This document shows positions 16,251 through 24,861 of a DNA stretch of 64,000 bases, in pieces. The stretch covers positions 1 to 64,000 of the forward strand of contig CAMCXS010000008.1 in the NCBI GenBank assembly GCA_945883495.1, written 5' to 3'. Made by a program: the position numbers and the translations under genes. The DNA is from Akkermansia muciniphila (lineage in GTDB: Bacteria > Verrucomicrobiota > Verrucomicrobiia > Verrucomicrobiales > DEV007). Every line of letters starts with the position of its first letter. Positions within the stretch are counted from its first letter, which is position 1. Under the pieces are notes generated by a model. The model did no database searches. It saw only the letters and a list, made by a program, of their open reading frames with translations, and was not told the DNA's origin.

Positions 16251-16670
16251 GGGGCCGCCTCGAAGGTGGTTGATTCCGCCTCCGAGGTGGTTGATTCCGC
16301 CTCCGAGGTGGTTGATTCCGCCTCCGAGGTGATTGATTCCGCCTCCGAGGTGGTTGATTCCGCCTCCGAGGCGGTTGATTCCGCCTCCGAGGTGGTTGGT
16401 TCCGCCTCCGAGGTGGTTCGTTCCGCCTCGGAGGTGATTCGTTCCGCCTCCGAGGTGGTTCGTTCCGCCTCAGAGGTGATTCGGTCCGCCTCCGAGGTGG
16501 TTGGTTCCGCCTCCGAGGTGGTTCGTTCCGCCTCGGAGGTGATTCGTTCCGCCTCGGAGGTGGTTCGTTCCGCCTCGGAGGTGATTCGTTCCGCCTCGGA
16601 GGTGATTCGTTCCGCCTCGGAGGTGATTCGTTCCGCCTCCGAGGTGGTTGGTTCCGCCTCGGAGGTAGCC
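16251..16670. repeat. 21-bp tandem repeat array, copy 2 (about 20 units)
   Basis: Nineteen good 21-bp units run from 16272 to 16670, preceded by one degenerate unit. They share the core CCGCCTCNGAGGTGG and the orientation of the array at 165-395. The left units mostly have C at the variable centre, and units to the right alternate C and G. Tail sequences differ in the same way as in array 1 (for example GTTGATT, GTTCGTT, GATTCGT). The open frame of repeating SASEVV peptides across it has no family match or ribosome-binding site and is treated as non-coding. The array separates the zinc island from the gene ending at 16718. Confidence 0.95.
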
Positions 16671-16717
16671 GTTTGCCGGCTTCATCCGGCTGAGTTCCTC
16701 TACTCGGTCACCTGATA

Positions 16718-17383
16718 CTAGGGCAACTGCGTCAGATCGGACAGCTTGGCTTCGCCAATGAGCATCACACCACGGATGAGCCGGTCGCTTGGGGCTCCTT
16801 TGGCACCGCCATGGAAGTTCATGGTGGTGCGAACGACGTTCAGGGCGAGCGGCGTGCCGTTGACTGTGACAGTGGTGGTACGGATCCCATTGGAGGCACG
16901 CCCGTGCACGGGAATCCCACTCACCGAAGCTGAGGCTTCCGCAAGCTCCGTTTGCCCAACGAACGTGGCGCCATCGTCTCGCGTCGCCTGCGTGCCCCGG
17001 ACAATCGAAGCAGAAAACGCCGGAACAACCAAAAGGTCAGCCGGAACCGCTACGGGAGCGGATCCGCTTCTGCGGGCGTAGGGGCCGCCCGTTCCCGTTG
17101 CCCCATCCTCAAGGTAAACCAAGCGCCACTCCTGGGCGGAACCGATGATTAACCCGCGAGCAATCATTGTCCGCAGGATCTCGCGACTACCAAATGTCGT
17201 GGCCACAATGCGGCTGGTAGTGCGACTGGTCAAGCGGCCTGGAGGATCGACGGTAACAGCGGCTCCCTGGGTAAGGACTTGGGCGCGCACGCCGATACTG
17301 CTCTCAAGGACGTATGTCTGCGCCTGGACGGACGCTGCAAAGCCGCATGCGGCGAGAGTGAGGAAGACGAAGTTGGTTTTCAT
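16718..17383 (-). CDS. secreted hypothetical protein
   Basis: A 221-residue protein with a clear Sec signal peptide (MKTNFVFLTLAACGFAASVQA, cleavage after A-x-A). The mature part is rich in Thr, Val, Ala and Gly, with no cysteine, and reads like a beta-rich extracytoplasmic domain. It has repeated TVTVNGTPLALNV and TSRTTSRIVATTFG patches. No family was recognised. It is divergent from the kelch/PQQ protein, with a region of about 185 bp between their starts. It ends 47 bp before the 21-bp array and appears to lie outside the zinc regulon. Confidence 0.7.
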   Translation of the reverse strand: MKTNFVFLTLAACGFAASVQAQTYVLESSIGVRAQVLTQGAAVTVDPPGRLTSRTTSRIVATTFGSREILRTMIARGLIIGSAQEWRLVYLEDGATGTGGPYARRSGSAPVAVPADLLVVPAFSASIVRGTQATRDDGATFVGQTELAEASASVSGIPVHGRASNGIRTTTVTVNGTPLALNVVRTTMNFHGGAKGAPSDRLIRGVMLIGEAKLSDLTQLP

Positions 17384-17568
17384 GAACGGGTGAGGCTAAT
17401 AGCTTTTTTTTGGTTTTGAGTGGGCTCGCGAAGGCGAACTCTTGAATAGAAAACGCTCAACGAGGCAGCCGGTTACATGAAGAGATTGCTAAACTCCGCC
17501 CTGGTATCCGAGAACACGGCAAGGCCGTCGTTCGTATGATAGAATCAAAACCTAGCGTATTCTACCCC

Positions 17569-19716
17569 ATGCGATCACTCCGGCTGCTGCTGCCCCTTCT
17601 CCTTTTCCCGGCGTTGCTCCGCGGCGCGACGCCTCTCCCCCCAGAGTTGCCCTCTCCCGTGACCAGCTTCGGTGCCGCCGCTTCGGCGGACGGCCAGTTC
17701 TTCATCTACGGCGGTCACGCGGGGATTCGGCATCGCTACAGCCAGGAAGAGGTTCACGGCCGCCTCCACTCCTGGAAGCCCGGCCAAGACGCTTGGACTC
17801 TCCTCGGAACGGATGAACCCGCTCAAGGCGCCTCCCTTCTGACTAGGCCCGGACAGGTCATCCGGATCGGAGGCATGGCCGCCCGGAACGCCACGGGCCA
17901 ACCCGCCGATCTCTGGTCCAGCGAAACCGCCGCCATCTTCGACCTCGCCAGCCAAAGTTGGCGACCGCTCCCGAACCTTCCAGAGCGCCGCTCCAGCCAC
18001 GACAGCGTCCTCGTCGGCGATACGCTCTACGTCGTCGGGGGCTGGGCGCTCACCGGACGCGAGGGCGATGGCACCGCCTCGAAATGGCACGAAACGTATC
18101 TCACCCTTGACCTGTCCGTCCCCAACGCCGCTTGGCAAAGCCACCAACAGCCGTTCACTCGCCGCGCCGTGGCCGTTCAAGCCATGGGCACCAAACTCTA
18201 CGCGATCGGCGGCATGGATGAGGACGATGAGGTTTCCACCCAGGTCGATGTCCTCGATCTCGCGACCGGGCAATGGAGCGCCGGCCCGGAGTTGCCAGAC
18301 GATGCCTTGGGCGGATTCGGATTCGCCGCCGTGGTCCACGCGGGCCGCCTCCTCGCGAGCGGTGCCGCCGGAGATTTGCTGGAGCTCCGCGGAAATCAGT
18401 GGAGCCCCATCGCCAAATTGGCGCACCCTCGGTATTTCCACCGGCTCGTCCCCGCCGGAGCCTCCACCTTGCTCGCCCTAGGTGGAGAAAACCGCAAAGG
18501 TGACAAGACGCCGCCGGAGGTCATCCCGCTACCCGCTCAAGTCTCGGATTGGCCCGGCTACCAAGGCCCTCGGGGAAACAGCACCACCCCGGAGGGAATC
18601 TCGAACCCGAACTGGCCCGCCGATGGCCCGCAAGTGGCGTGGAGAACCAACCTTGGCGTCGGCATGGGCAGCTTCGCCGTCGCGAAGGGCAAAATCTACG
18701 CCTCCGGGAACGACGGTCAAAATCAGGAGAACCTCTTCTGCCTCGATCTTCACACCGGCGCCGAAGTTTGGCGGCATACCCTCGCGGTGCCCACGCAAGC
18801 CCACGAGATGGCGATCGTCCCCAACGGGCCCGGAGCGACGCCCACGGTGCGGGATGGCCACGTCTGGTTTGTTTCTCGAGAGGGCGACATCGTGTGCCTA
18901 GACGCGGAGACCGGCACGGTGGCGTGGACTCGCAGGATGATCCAAGATCTCGGAGGCAAACGGCCTGTCTATGGTTACACCAGCAGCCCGTGCGTGCACG
19001 ACGGACGGTTGTATTTGGACATCGGCGGGACCGGGAAATCCACCACCTGCCTCCACGCCCTCACCGGTGAGATCGTCTGGCAAACCGGCTCTGGGGAGGC
19101 GGGTTACAGCACGCCGCAGATCATTCAGCGGGACGGCAAAAACATCCTCGTCCTCTTCAAAGGCGAGGCTCTCGAACTCCGCCACGCCGCCGATGGCGCT
19201 CTCCAAGCCCGGCACGAGACCACCACGCGGGACTTCTGCAATTGCGCGACCCCAGTGGTCAGCGATGACAAGATTTTTATCAGCCACACTGGGAACATGG
19301 GCGCCCGCACCCTCAAGTGGAACGGCGGCGGCGAACTCAGCGAGCTTTGGACGGATCGGGAACTCGGTCTGCTATTCCACAGCGGTTTGCCTTGGCGAGA
19401 TCACCTCCTCGTCTTCAATGACCAACTCCGTGGAAGCAACGAGCTCCGCCTCATTCGTTTGGCCACAGGAAAATCCATGTGGCAGAACACGGACATCGCA
19501 AAAGGAACGGGGCTGCTCTGCGACGACGGCCACGCCATTCTCCTCACCAATGCCGGGGAGCTGATCCTCGTCCTAGTCAAGGAAAGTGGTCTGCACATCG
19601 TCTCCCAATTCCAAGCGCTCAAGCCCAAAGCCTGGTGCCAACCCGTTCTCAGCCAGGGCCATTTGCTGGTGAAGAACAATGCGGGAGATGCGATTTGCTA
19701 CCGGCTGGAACCGTAG
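17569..19716 (+). CDS. secreted two-propeller protein: kelch plus PQQ-like
   Basis: About 715 residues. A signal peptide (MRSLRLLLPLLLFPALL) leads to a kelch-type propeller over roughly the first 310 residues (repeats such as GDTLYVVGGWALTG, GTKLYAIGGMDEDDE and VLDLATGQWSAGP). After a linker WPGYQGPRGNSTTPEG comes a PQQ-like propeller with blades such as VAWRTNLGVGMGSFAVAKGK, LFCLDLHTGAEVWRHTL and IVCLDAETGTVAWTRRM. The linker W-P-x-x-x-G-P-x-G-N is typical of verrucomicrobial and planctomycete PQQ-like proteins. ATG 17569 gives the best signal peptide; an ATG at 17536 is in frame. It is probably periplasmic or surface-exposed. It may bind sugars or proteins rather than being an active quinoprotein, since no catalytic domain is present. 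Confidence 0.85.
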   Translation: MRSLRLLLPLLLFPALLRGATPLPPELPSPVTSFGAAASADGQFFIYGGHAGIRHRYSQEEVHGRLHSWKPGQDAWTLLGTDEPAQGASLLTRPGQVIRIGGMAARNATGQPADLWSSETAAIFDLASQSWRPLPNLPERRSSHDSVLVGDTLYVVGGWALTGREGDGTASKWHETYLTLDLSVPNAAWQSHQQPFTRRAVAVQAMGTKLYAIGGMDEDDEVSTQVDVLDLATGQWSAGPELPDDALGGFGFAAVVHAGRLLASGAAGDLLELRGNQWSPIAKLAHPRYFHRLVPAGASTLLALGGENRKGDKTPPEVIPLPAQVSDWPGYQGPRGNSTTPEGISNPNWPADGPQVAWRTNLGVGMGSFAVAKGKIYASGNDGQNQENLFCLDLHTGAEVWRHTLAVPTQAHEMAIVPNGPGATPTVRDGHVWFVSREGDIVCLDAETGTVAWTRRMIQDLGGKRPVYGYTSSPCVHDGRLYLDIGGTGKSTTCLHALTGEIVWQTGSGEAGYSTPQIIQRDGKNILVLFKGEALELRHAADGALQARHETTTRDFCNCATPVVSDDKIFISHTGNMGARTLKWNGGGELSELWTDRELGLLFHSGLPWRDHLLVFNDQLRGSNELRLIRLATGKSMWQNTDIAKGTGLLCDDGHAILLTNAGELILVLVKESGLHIVSQFQALKPKAWCQPVLSQGHLLVKNNAGDAICYRLEP

Positions 19717-19790
19717 ACGGCTACGCATCGTTTCCCGTGGGGCACAAAGCACTGCTTGCAAACGCCTCTGTTTTCAGGAACACTGTCAGG

Positions 19791-20660
19791 ATGCACTATG
19801 GCGGTCTCCCCCTGCTGTTCATCCTGCTGGCTTCCGCATCCGCGGCGGAACCTGCGTCGCTGATCCGGATCGGTCCCTGCCAGCTCGATCCCCAACCCTG
19901 GGCGGATGGGGATAGCTTTCCGGTCATCAAACCGGACGGCAAGCCCCTCACCATCCGGCTCTATGGGGTCGATTGCCTGGAAACCAACGTCGCTGGAGAC
20001 GAGTCGAATGCCCGCAGGCTGCGTGATCAGCGGCGTTACTTTGGTGTTCAGGACATCCAGGCGGCTCAGCGGTTTGGATTTCTCGCTAAGGAGAAGACCA
20101 AGGAACTGCTTTCGATTCCATTTCACGTCCACACTGCCTTCGCGGACGGCCGGGGCGATCCAAAATTCGAACGAGTCTATGCGTTCGTCACGTTGAACGA
20201 CGGCTCGGACCTCGCGGAGACCCTCGTCCGCCTCGGTTTGGCCCGGGCCTTCGGCGTCTGCCGGGAACGGCCGGACGGCATGGGAGCGAGCGAGTGGGAG
20301 CAGAGCTTGCAAGACCTAGAACTGCAGGCCAGCAAACGCGGGGTAGGCATCTGGTCCATCACCGATTGGGACAAACTGCCGGAAGAGCGCCGGGAACTCC
20401 GCGCCGAAGAGGCCGAGTTGGACCTCGTCCAGGGATCCGCCAAATTGAGCGCCGGAAGAACAATCGAACTCAACACGGCGGCCCGAGACGAGTTGCTGCA
20501 GTTGCCCGGCGTTGGCGAGGCCACCGCTCTCGCGATCATCGAGAACCGGCCCTATCGCGCCATCGAAGACTTGGCTCGCGTGCGCAACATCGGCCCGTCC
20601 AAGCTGGAGAAACTGCGTCCTTTTTTGCGGATCGATTCATCATCGAAGACCAGCCCTTGA
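19791..20660 (+). CDS. secreted thermonuclease-like protein with helix-hairpin-helix domain
   Basis: A 289-residue protein. A signal peptide (MHYGGLPLLFILLASASAA) leads to a staphylococcal-nuclease fold, then a C-terminal helix-hairpin-helix DNA-binding module. The nuclease site residues are visible in RLYGVDCLETN (Arg, Asp, Glu) and in the FERVYAFVTL strand (Arg). The HhH part has LNTAARDELLQLPGVGEATA and IGPSKLEKLRPFL, as in ComEA-like proteins. It may degrade or bind extracellular DNA for nutrition or uptake. It starts 74 bp after the PQQ protein on the same strand, with no clear shared function. Confidence 0.88.
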   Translation: MHYGGLPLLFILLASASAAEPASLIRIGPCQLDPQPWADGDSFPVIKPDGKPLTIRLYGVDCLETNVAGDESNARRLRDQRRYFGVQDIQAAQRFGFLAKEKTKELLSIPFHVHTAFADGRGDPKFERVYAFVTLNDGSDLAETLVRLGLARAFGVCRERPDGMGASEWEQSLQDLELQASKRGVGIWSITDWDKLPEERRELRAEEAELDLVQGSAKLSAGRTIELNTAARDELLQLPGVGEATALAIIENRPYRAIEDLARVRNIGPSKLEKLRPFLRIDSSSKTSP

Positions 20661-20725
20661 CATCCGGGAGAAATGGGGCGACCTACTCCGCCCGTTTTCC
20701 AATCCTGCGAACCATTCTTGCCGCC

Positions 20726-21217
20726 ATGGCCCACACTGAAGTCATTCTCCGCGAAAAAGTCCTCAACCTTGGTTCCGAGGGCGATGTTGTCCGTGTGCGC
20801 CGCGGTTACGCTCGTAACTTCCTCGTCCCGCACGGGAAAGCGTTCGAGGCCACCAAGGGCAACCTTCGCAATCTCGAGTCCCTCAAGAAGAAGCGCGCCG
20901 AACGCGAAGCCGCTGAATTGGCCGATGCCGAGAAGATCGCCAGCAAGATCAAGCGCGTGAAGTTGGAGCTCGAATTGCAAACCGGTGCTTCCGGCAAGGC
21001 CTTCGGTTCCATCTCCCTCAACGACGTGGTCAAGGCTCTTGAGGAGAAGATCGGTGAGAAGATCGATCGTCACCTCATCCACATGGAGAAGCCGATCAAG
21101 TCCACCGGCCAGTTCGACGTCCCGGTCAAGCTTCACCCTCAAGTCAGCGTAGACATCAAGATGGTCGTCAAGGCCGCCGGTGGTGTCGAGGTGCCGGCCG
21201 AGGATCAGGAGTCCTGA
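20726..21217 (+). CDS. rplI: 50S ribosomal protein L9
   Basis: A 163-residue L9. The N-terminal rRNA-binding domain has VILREKVLNLGSEGDVVRVR and GYARNFLVPHGKA, matching the family signature G-x-x-G-x-x-x-x-V-x-x-G-Y-x-R-N-x-L. A long charged connecting helix (about residues 45-80) and a C-terminal domain follow. ATG 20726 gives the canonical length plus a short acidic tail (VPAEDQES). The usual partners rpsF, rpsR and ssb are absent here, so rplI is detached from the common operon or closes a unit begun by the nuclease gene 65 bp upstream. The last codons contain a 17-bp near-perfect dyad (21203-21219). Confidence 0.97.
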   Translation: MAHTEVILREKVLNLGSEGDVVRVRRGYARNFLVPHGKAFEATKGNLRNLESLKKKRAEREAAELADAEKIASKIKRVKLELELQTGASGKAFGSISLNDVVKALEEKIGEKIDRHLIHMEKPIKSTGQFDVPVKLHPQVSVDIKMVVKAAGGVEVPAEDQES

Positions 21218-21219
21218 TC

Positions 21220-21234
21220 GAGGGGCATCCCCTC
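21220..21234 (+). terminator. short hairpin after rplI
   Basis: GAGGGG-CAT-CCCCTC is a 6-bp perfect stem with a 3-nt loop just after the rplI stop, followed by a short pyrimidine-rich run. It may be a weak terminator between rplI and the aminotransferase gene, which starts 33 bp further on. Confidence 0.35.
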
Positions 21235-21267
21235 TCCCGCCGGGCTCTTTAGCACCCCGGTCTCTCC

Positions 21268-22527
21268 ATGTTTCCCCGTAGCCAGTTCGCGGCCCGGCTC
21301 GCCAGCCATTGTGGCATCGTTGAGCTCATGGAGGATCTCGGCTCCGCTCTGGCGGCGGCTGATCCTGGCGTGGCGATGATGGGCGGCGGCAATCCCGCCC
21401 GCATCCCCGAGGTCGAAGCGATTTGGAGCCGCGTGGTATCAGATCTGGCTCGTTCTCCCGATGCACTGGGCGCGATGCTGGGAAACTACGATCCACCAGC
21501 AGGCAGCCCCAGTTTCCGCTCTGAATTGGCTAGCTTCCTTCGGCGCACCTGCGGTTGGGATGTTGGTCCCGAAAACATCGCCGTCACTCCGGGCGGACAA
21601 ACGGCTTTCTTTTACCTGCTCAATCTCTTCGGCGGACAAAGCGCCGATGGCACCGGACGGTCCCGCAAGATTCTCCTCCCACTTGCCCCCGAATACATCG
21701 GCTACGCCGACCAAGGACTCGCTCCCGACTTTTTCGTGAGTCAGCCGGGCCGGATCGAACTGACCGGACCGCAGCGGTTTAAGTATCGTATCGACTTCGA
21801 GCGGCTCCAAATCACCCCGGAGATCGGGGCCATCTGCCTCTCCCGTCCGACCAACCCCAGTGCCAACGTGGTCACCCGGGAAGAATTGGAACAACTCGCC
21901 GGCCTCGCCGCAGCCCACGGAATTCCGCTGCTCCTCGACAATGCCTATGGCCTGCCATTTCCGGGCGTCGTCTTCGGAGACGCCGAACCATTCTGGCACC
22001 CGAACGTCATCCAGACGCTGAGTCTCTCCAAACTGGGATTGCCCGGCACCCGGACCGGATTCGTGGTGGGCCCACCGGACGTGATCCGCGAGATCGCGGC
22101 CCTCAACGCCGTGGTCGGTTTGGCGAATAACAATCTCGGCCAAGTCATCGCGAAATCCCTGCTAAACACCGGAGAACTGGAGCGCATCAGCCGAGATTTG
22201 ATCCGTCCCTACTACCAGCGCCGCTGCCAAGAATCATTGGCGTTGCTAGACCAGGAATTGCAAGGGGTGCCGTATCGAGTCCACGAACCGGAAGGCGCCT
22301 TCTTCCTATGGCTCTGGTTGGAAGATTGCCCACTCTCAGCCCGGGAGCTCTACCTAGGTCTGAAGGAGCGAGGCGTGATCGTCGTTCCCGGCGACTACTT
22401 TTTCTATGGGCTGCCCGAGGAATGGCCGCATCAGCACCAATGCCTACGGATCTCCTACACCCAGCCGGAGGCCACAGTCACCAAGGGCATCCAGACCATG
22501 GGCGCTTGGTTGCGCTCCTTTTGGTGA
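21268..22527 (+). CDS. avtA: valine-pyruvate aminotransferase (AvtA type)
   Basis: A 419-residue class I/II PLP-dependent aminotransferase. The Schiff-base lysine is Lys255 in SLSKLGLPGTRTG. Other fold residues are the N-P-x-A-N motif in SRPTNPSAN, the PLP-contacting LLLDNAYG and the late Arg in CLRISYTQPE. The opening MEDLGSALAAADPGVAMMGG followed by GNPARIP is characteristic of AvtA, which interconverts valine and pyruvate with 2-oxoisovalerate and alanine. The length matches the family. It follows rplI by 50 bp and is convergent with a lipoprotein gene. Confidence 0.88.
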   Translation: MFPRSQFAARLASHCGIVELMEDLGSALAAADPGVAMMGGGNPARIPEVEAIWSRVVSDLARSPDALGAMLGNYDPPAGSPSFRSELASFLRRTCGWDVGPENIAVTPGGQTAFFYLLNLFGGQSADGTGRSRKILLPLAPEYIGYADQGLAPDFFVSQPGRIELTGPQRFKYRIDFERLQITPEIGAICLSRPTNPSANVVTREELEQLAGLAAAHGIPLLLDNAYGLPFPGVVFGDAEPFWHPNVIQTLSLSKLGLPGTRTGFVVGPPDVIREIAALNAVVGLANNNLGQVIAKSLLNTGELERISRDLIRPYYQRRCQESLALLDQELQGVPYRVHEPEGAFFLWLWLEDCPLSARELYLGLKERGVIVVPGDYFFYGLPEEWPHQHQCLRISYTQPEATVTKGIQTMGAWLRSFW

Positions 22528-22547
22528 GGATTAGCGAGAACGGCACC

Positions 22548-23075
22548 TCAGCGCAAGGCCGGGTCCGGAGAGAGATATTCGGCCGGTTGATTGGCCGAGA
22601 GCGTCCCCAGGGAACCTGGCGGCGCGTAGCTACCCGAGGAAGGCCCGCGGCCGCGTACGATGACGTGGCTCGGCTGGCCATTGACCATTTCCACGGTCAT
22701 GTCGACGTTGAAGAATTCCGAAATCTCCTTAAGGATTTCTCGTCGGCTGATCGAGGAAGAGACCAAATTGAGCACCGAGGTATTCTGCGGCAAGTTCTCA
22801 ATCTTGTAGCGGATGTCGGCAATCGGCTGCTGCTCGAACACCATGCTCAGCGGCATGTTTTCGTAACGCACTTTGAAGCGCTCATCCATCCACTGCTCCA
22901 GGGGAGGATAATTTGTCACCAGAAAGCCAATCGCACCCGCGCTTTGGGCGGTGGCGGCCCCAGTCGGTTGCAGGTCTCCAGGCGCCGAGGAAAGCCCGCC
23001 CGGCGTTGTAGTCTCGCACCCCACACCAACGAGTGCGCAAACGGCCATCAGACCTGCCAGGGGAGTCGATTTCAT
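22548..23075 (-). CDS. lipoprotein with STN-like domain
   Basis: A 175-residue predicted lipoprotein. The signal ends in the lipobox L-V-G-V-G-C, so it should be anchored by Cys20. After a Gly/Thr/Ser-rich linker, residues about 65-145 (ENMPLSMVFEQQPIADIRYK through to VDMTVEMVNGQPSHVIVRG) have the beta-alpha-beta pattern of the secretin/TonB short N-terminal (STN) domain, which packs at the periplasmic side of outer-membrane machines. The C-terminal tail is Pro/Ser-rich. No partner secretin is seen here. It is convergent with avtA (20 bp) and divergent from the SMP-30 gene. The STN call is from pattern only. Confidence 0.65.
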   Translation of the reverse strand: MKSTPLAGLMAVCALVGVGCETTTPGGLSSAPGDLQPTGAATAQSAGAIGFLVTNYPPLEQWMDERFKVRYENMPLSMVFEQQPIADIRYKIENLPQNTSVLNLVSSSISRREILKEISEFFNVDMTVEMVNGQPSHVIVRGRGPSSGSYAPPGSLGTLSANQPAEYLSPDPALR

Positions 23076-23197
23076 GAGAGAGCGCCAACCTCACAACTGG
23101 GCTGAAAAAAGTCAATCGCGAACTCCCGACAATTTACGATGGCAAACCTTACGTCTTCCCGGTTGCGCTTCCCGCTCTCCCCGCGAGGATGGCACTC

Positions 23198-24064
23198 ATG
23201 GCTTTTCACCCCTCTCCCGTCGGCACTCGCGTTTCCTCTTGGGGCGAAGGTCCCATCTGGTGGCAGAATCACCTCTACTATGTGGACATTGAATCCCACG
23301 CGGTGATCCGCTTCGATCCCCTTTCCGGCGAGGAAATCGCTTGGAACGTCAACGAACGCGTCGGCTGTGTGGTCCCCCGCTCTGGCGGAGGTCTCGTGAT
23401 CGCGGGCGACAACGGATTCTCTTTTCTCGATCCCCAGTCTGGCGCCAAAACGTCCATCGCGGATCCCGAGCCCACGAAGAAACCGGACAATCGCTTCAAC
23501 GACGGCAAGTGCGATCCCGCGGGCCGTTTCTGGGCGGGCACCATCAGCACCGTAAAGAAAACCGGCGACGCCCGCCTCTACCGGCTCGATCCCGATCACC
23601 AAGTCACGGAAATGTACGGCCCGGTGACGAACTCCAACGGCATCTGCTGGAACGCGGCGGCGGACACCCTGTACTACATCGATACCCCGACACGCAAAGT
23701 GCTCGCGTTCGCCTACGATCTCGCCACGGGAGCCATCTCCTCTCCGCGCACCGCGGTCGATACCGGCGCTCTGGGAATCGAAGGTTCACCGGACGGAATG
23801 GCGATCGATTGGCTCGGCAATCTCTGGGTGGCGATTTGCCACGGTGGTTGCGTCATCTGCTTCGACCCGAAGACCGGCCAGGAATTGGATCGAGTGGAGT
23901 ATCCGTGCATCGAAACCACCGCCCCTGCCTTCGGCGGGCCCAATCTGCAGACGCTCTACGTAACCACCGGGATCAAGAAGGGCTTGGAGGAACCACTAGC
24001 GGGTCGGTTGTTTGCGGTGGAGCTGCCAGTGCGCGGCTTGCCGTCGCACGCCTTTGCGGGTTGA
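23198..24064 (+). CDS. SMP-30/gluconolactonase-family sugar lactonase
   Basis: A 288-residue six-bladed propeller of the SMP-30/gluconolactonase/LRE family. Metal-site residues are visible: Glu in SWGEGPIWW, Asn in NRFNDGKCDPAGRFWAGT, Asn in TNSNGICW and Asp in EGSPDGMAID. These bind a divalent cation that activates lactone hydrolysis. ATG 23198 is chosen because a GAGG ribosome-binding site sits 9 bp upstream; an ATG at 23189 overlaps that site. It would open an aldonolactone to the sugar acid. It is followed by convergent genes for an SDR dehydrogenase and a UxaA-type dehydratase, consistent with one oxidative sugar-acid pathway. The exact sugar is not shown. Confidence 0.88.
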   Translation: MAFHPSPVGTRVSSWGEGPIWWQNHLYYVDIESHAVIRFDPLSGEEIAWNVNERVGCVVPRSGGGLVIAGDNGFSFLDPQSGAKTSIADPEPTKKPDNRFNDGKCDPAGRFWAGTISTVKKTGDARLYRLDPDHQVTEMYGPVTNSNGICWNAAADTLYYIDTPTRKVLAFAYDLATGAISSPRTAVDTGALGIEGSPDGMAIDWLGNLWVAICHGGCVICFDPKTGQELDRVEYPCIETTAPAFGGPNLQTLYVTTGIKKGLEEPLAGRLFAVELPVRGLPSHAFAG

Positions 24065-24105
24065 TCGGGACGCACCGATTCTTTGGAAATCCAGGCGTGG
24101 GCCCT

Positions 24106-24849
24106 TCAGCGGATATTCATATAGCCGCCATCGATATCCCAGGCCACGCCGGTGACGAACGAGGCGTCGTCCGAGCAGAGATAGGTGGCGAGCTTGGCCA
24201 CTTCTTCCGGGCTGCCCATCCGCCCGATGGGTTGGGCCGCCGAAAGCTTCGCGAACATTTCGGATTCCTGGCCCGGATAGTTCTTGGCCAAATATTGATC
24301 CACGAACGGCGTGTGAACCCGAGCCGGGTTGATGCAATTGCAGCGGATGTTCTTGTTTAGATAATCCTTCGCGACGCTTAAAGTCATCGTCAGCACCGCG
24401 CCTTTGCTCATGGAATAAGCAAAGCGATCCGACAAGCCGACCCGGGCGGCGATGGAGCAGAGATTCAAAACGACTCCCCCGCCCCTGGCTACCATGCCCG
24501 GAAGGACCGCGTGGAGGCAGTTGTATACGCCCTTCACGTTCACCCGAAAGATCCGGTCGAAGTCTTCCTCGGAGGTCGATTCCACCGTGCCGATGTGGGC
24601 GATCCCTGCGTTGTTGACGAGGACGTCGATCTTCAAGGAACCGACGGCCGCATGGACCGCGCCGTGATCGGAGACGTCGCAGGCGATCACCTGCCCGCCG
24701 ATCTCGCCTGCCACGCGTTCGCCCGCCGCCTGATCGCGCTCCAAAATCAGCACGCTCGCCCCCTCGGCGGCAAACTCCCGGGCCATCGCTTCTCCGATCC
24801 CCGATCCACCGCCGGTGATCAGGACTGTCTTGTGCTCAAATCGTCTCAT
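24106..24849 (-). CDS. SDR-family dehydrogenase (sugar-acid pathway)
   Basis: A 247-residue classical short-chain dehydrogenase. The nucleotide motif TGGGSGIG is at 12-19, NNAG at 79-82, and the catalytic triad is Ser132, Tyr145 and Lys149 (YSMSK). The C-terminal INPARVHTPF and GRMGSPEEVAKL are standard. The gene lies 12 bp after a UxaA-family dehydratase on the same strand, so the two form an operon. A dehydratase making a 2-keto-3-deoxy acid followed by an SDR fits the non-phosphorylating L-fucose/L-rhamnose-type routes, where this enzyme would be a 2-keto-3-deoxy-L-fuconate dehydrogenase. That substrate is inference from context. Confidence 0.88.
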   Translation of the reverse strand: MRRFEHKTVLITGGGSGIGEAMAREFAAEGASVLILERDQAAGERVAGEIGGQVIACDVSDHGAVHAAVGSLKIDVLVNNAGIAHIGTVESTSEEDFDRIFRVNVKGVYNCLHAVLPGMVARGGGVVLNLCSIAARVGLSDRFAYSMSKGAVLTMTLSVAKDYLNKNIRCNCINPARVHTPFVDQYLAKNYPGQESEMFAKLSAAQPIGRMGSPEEVAKLATYLCSDDASFVTGVAWDIDGGYMNIR

Positions 24850-24861
24850 CCGGCCGCCAGC

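Noticed and set aside
16251-16670. CRISPR array
   Set aside because: Units are contiguous 21-bp tandem repeats without unique spacers, and no cas genes are nearby.
21203-21219. 17-bp dyad at the end of rplI as an operator
   Set aside because: It is within coding sequence for the acidic tail and has a single-base centre; no supporting copy or context was found.
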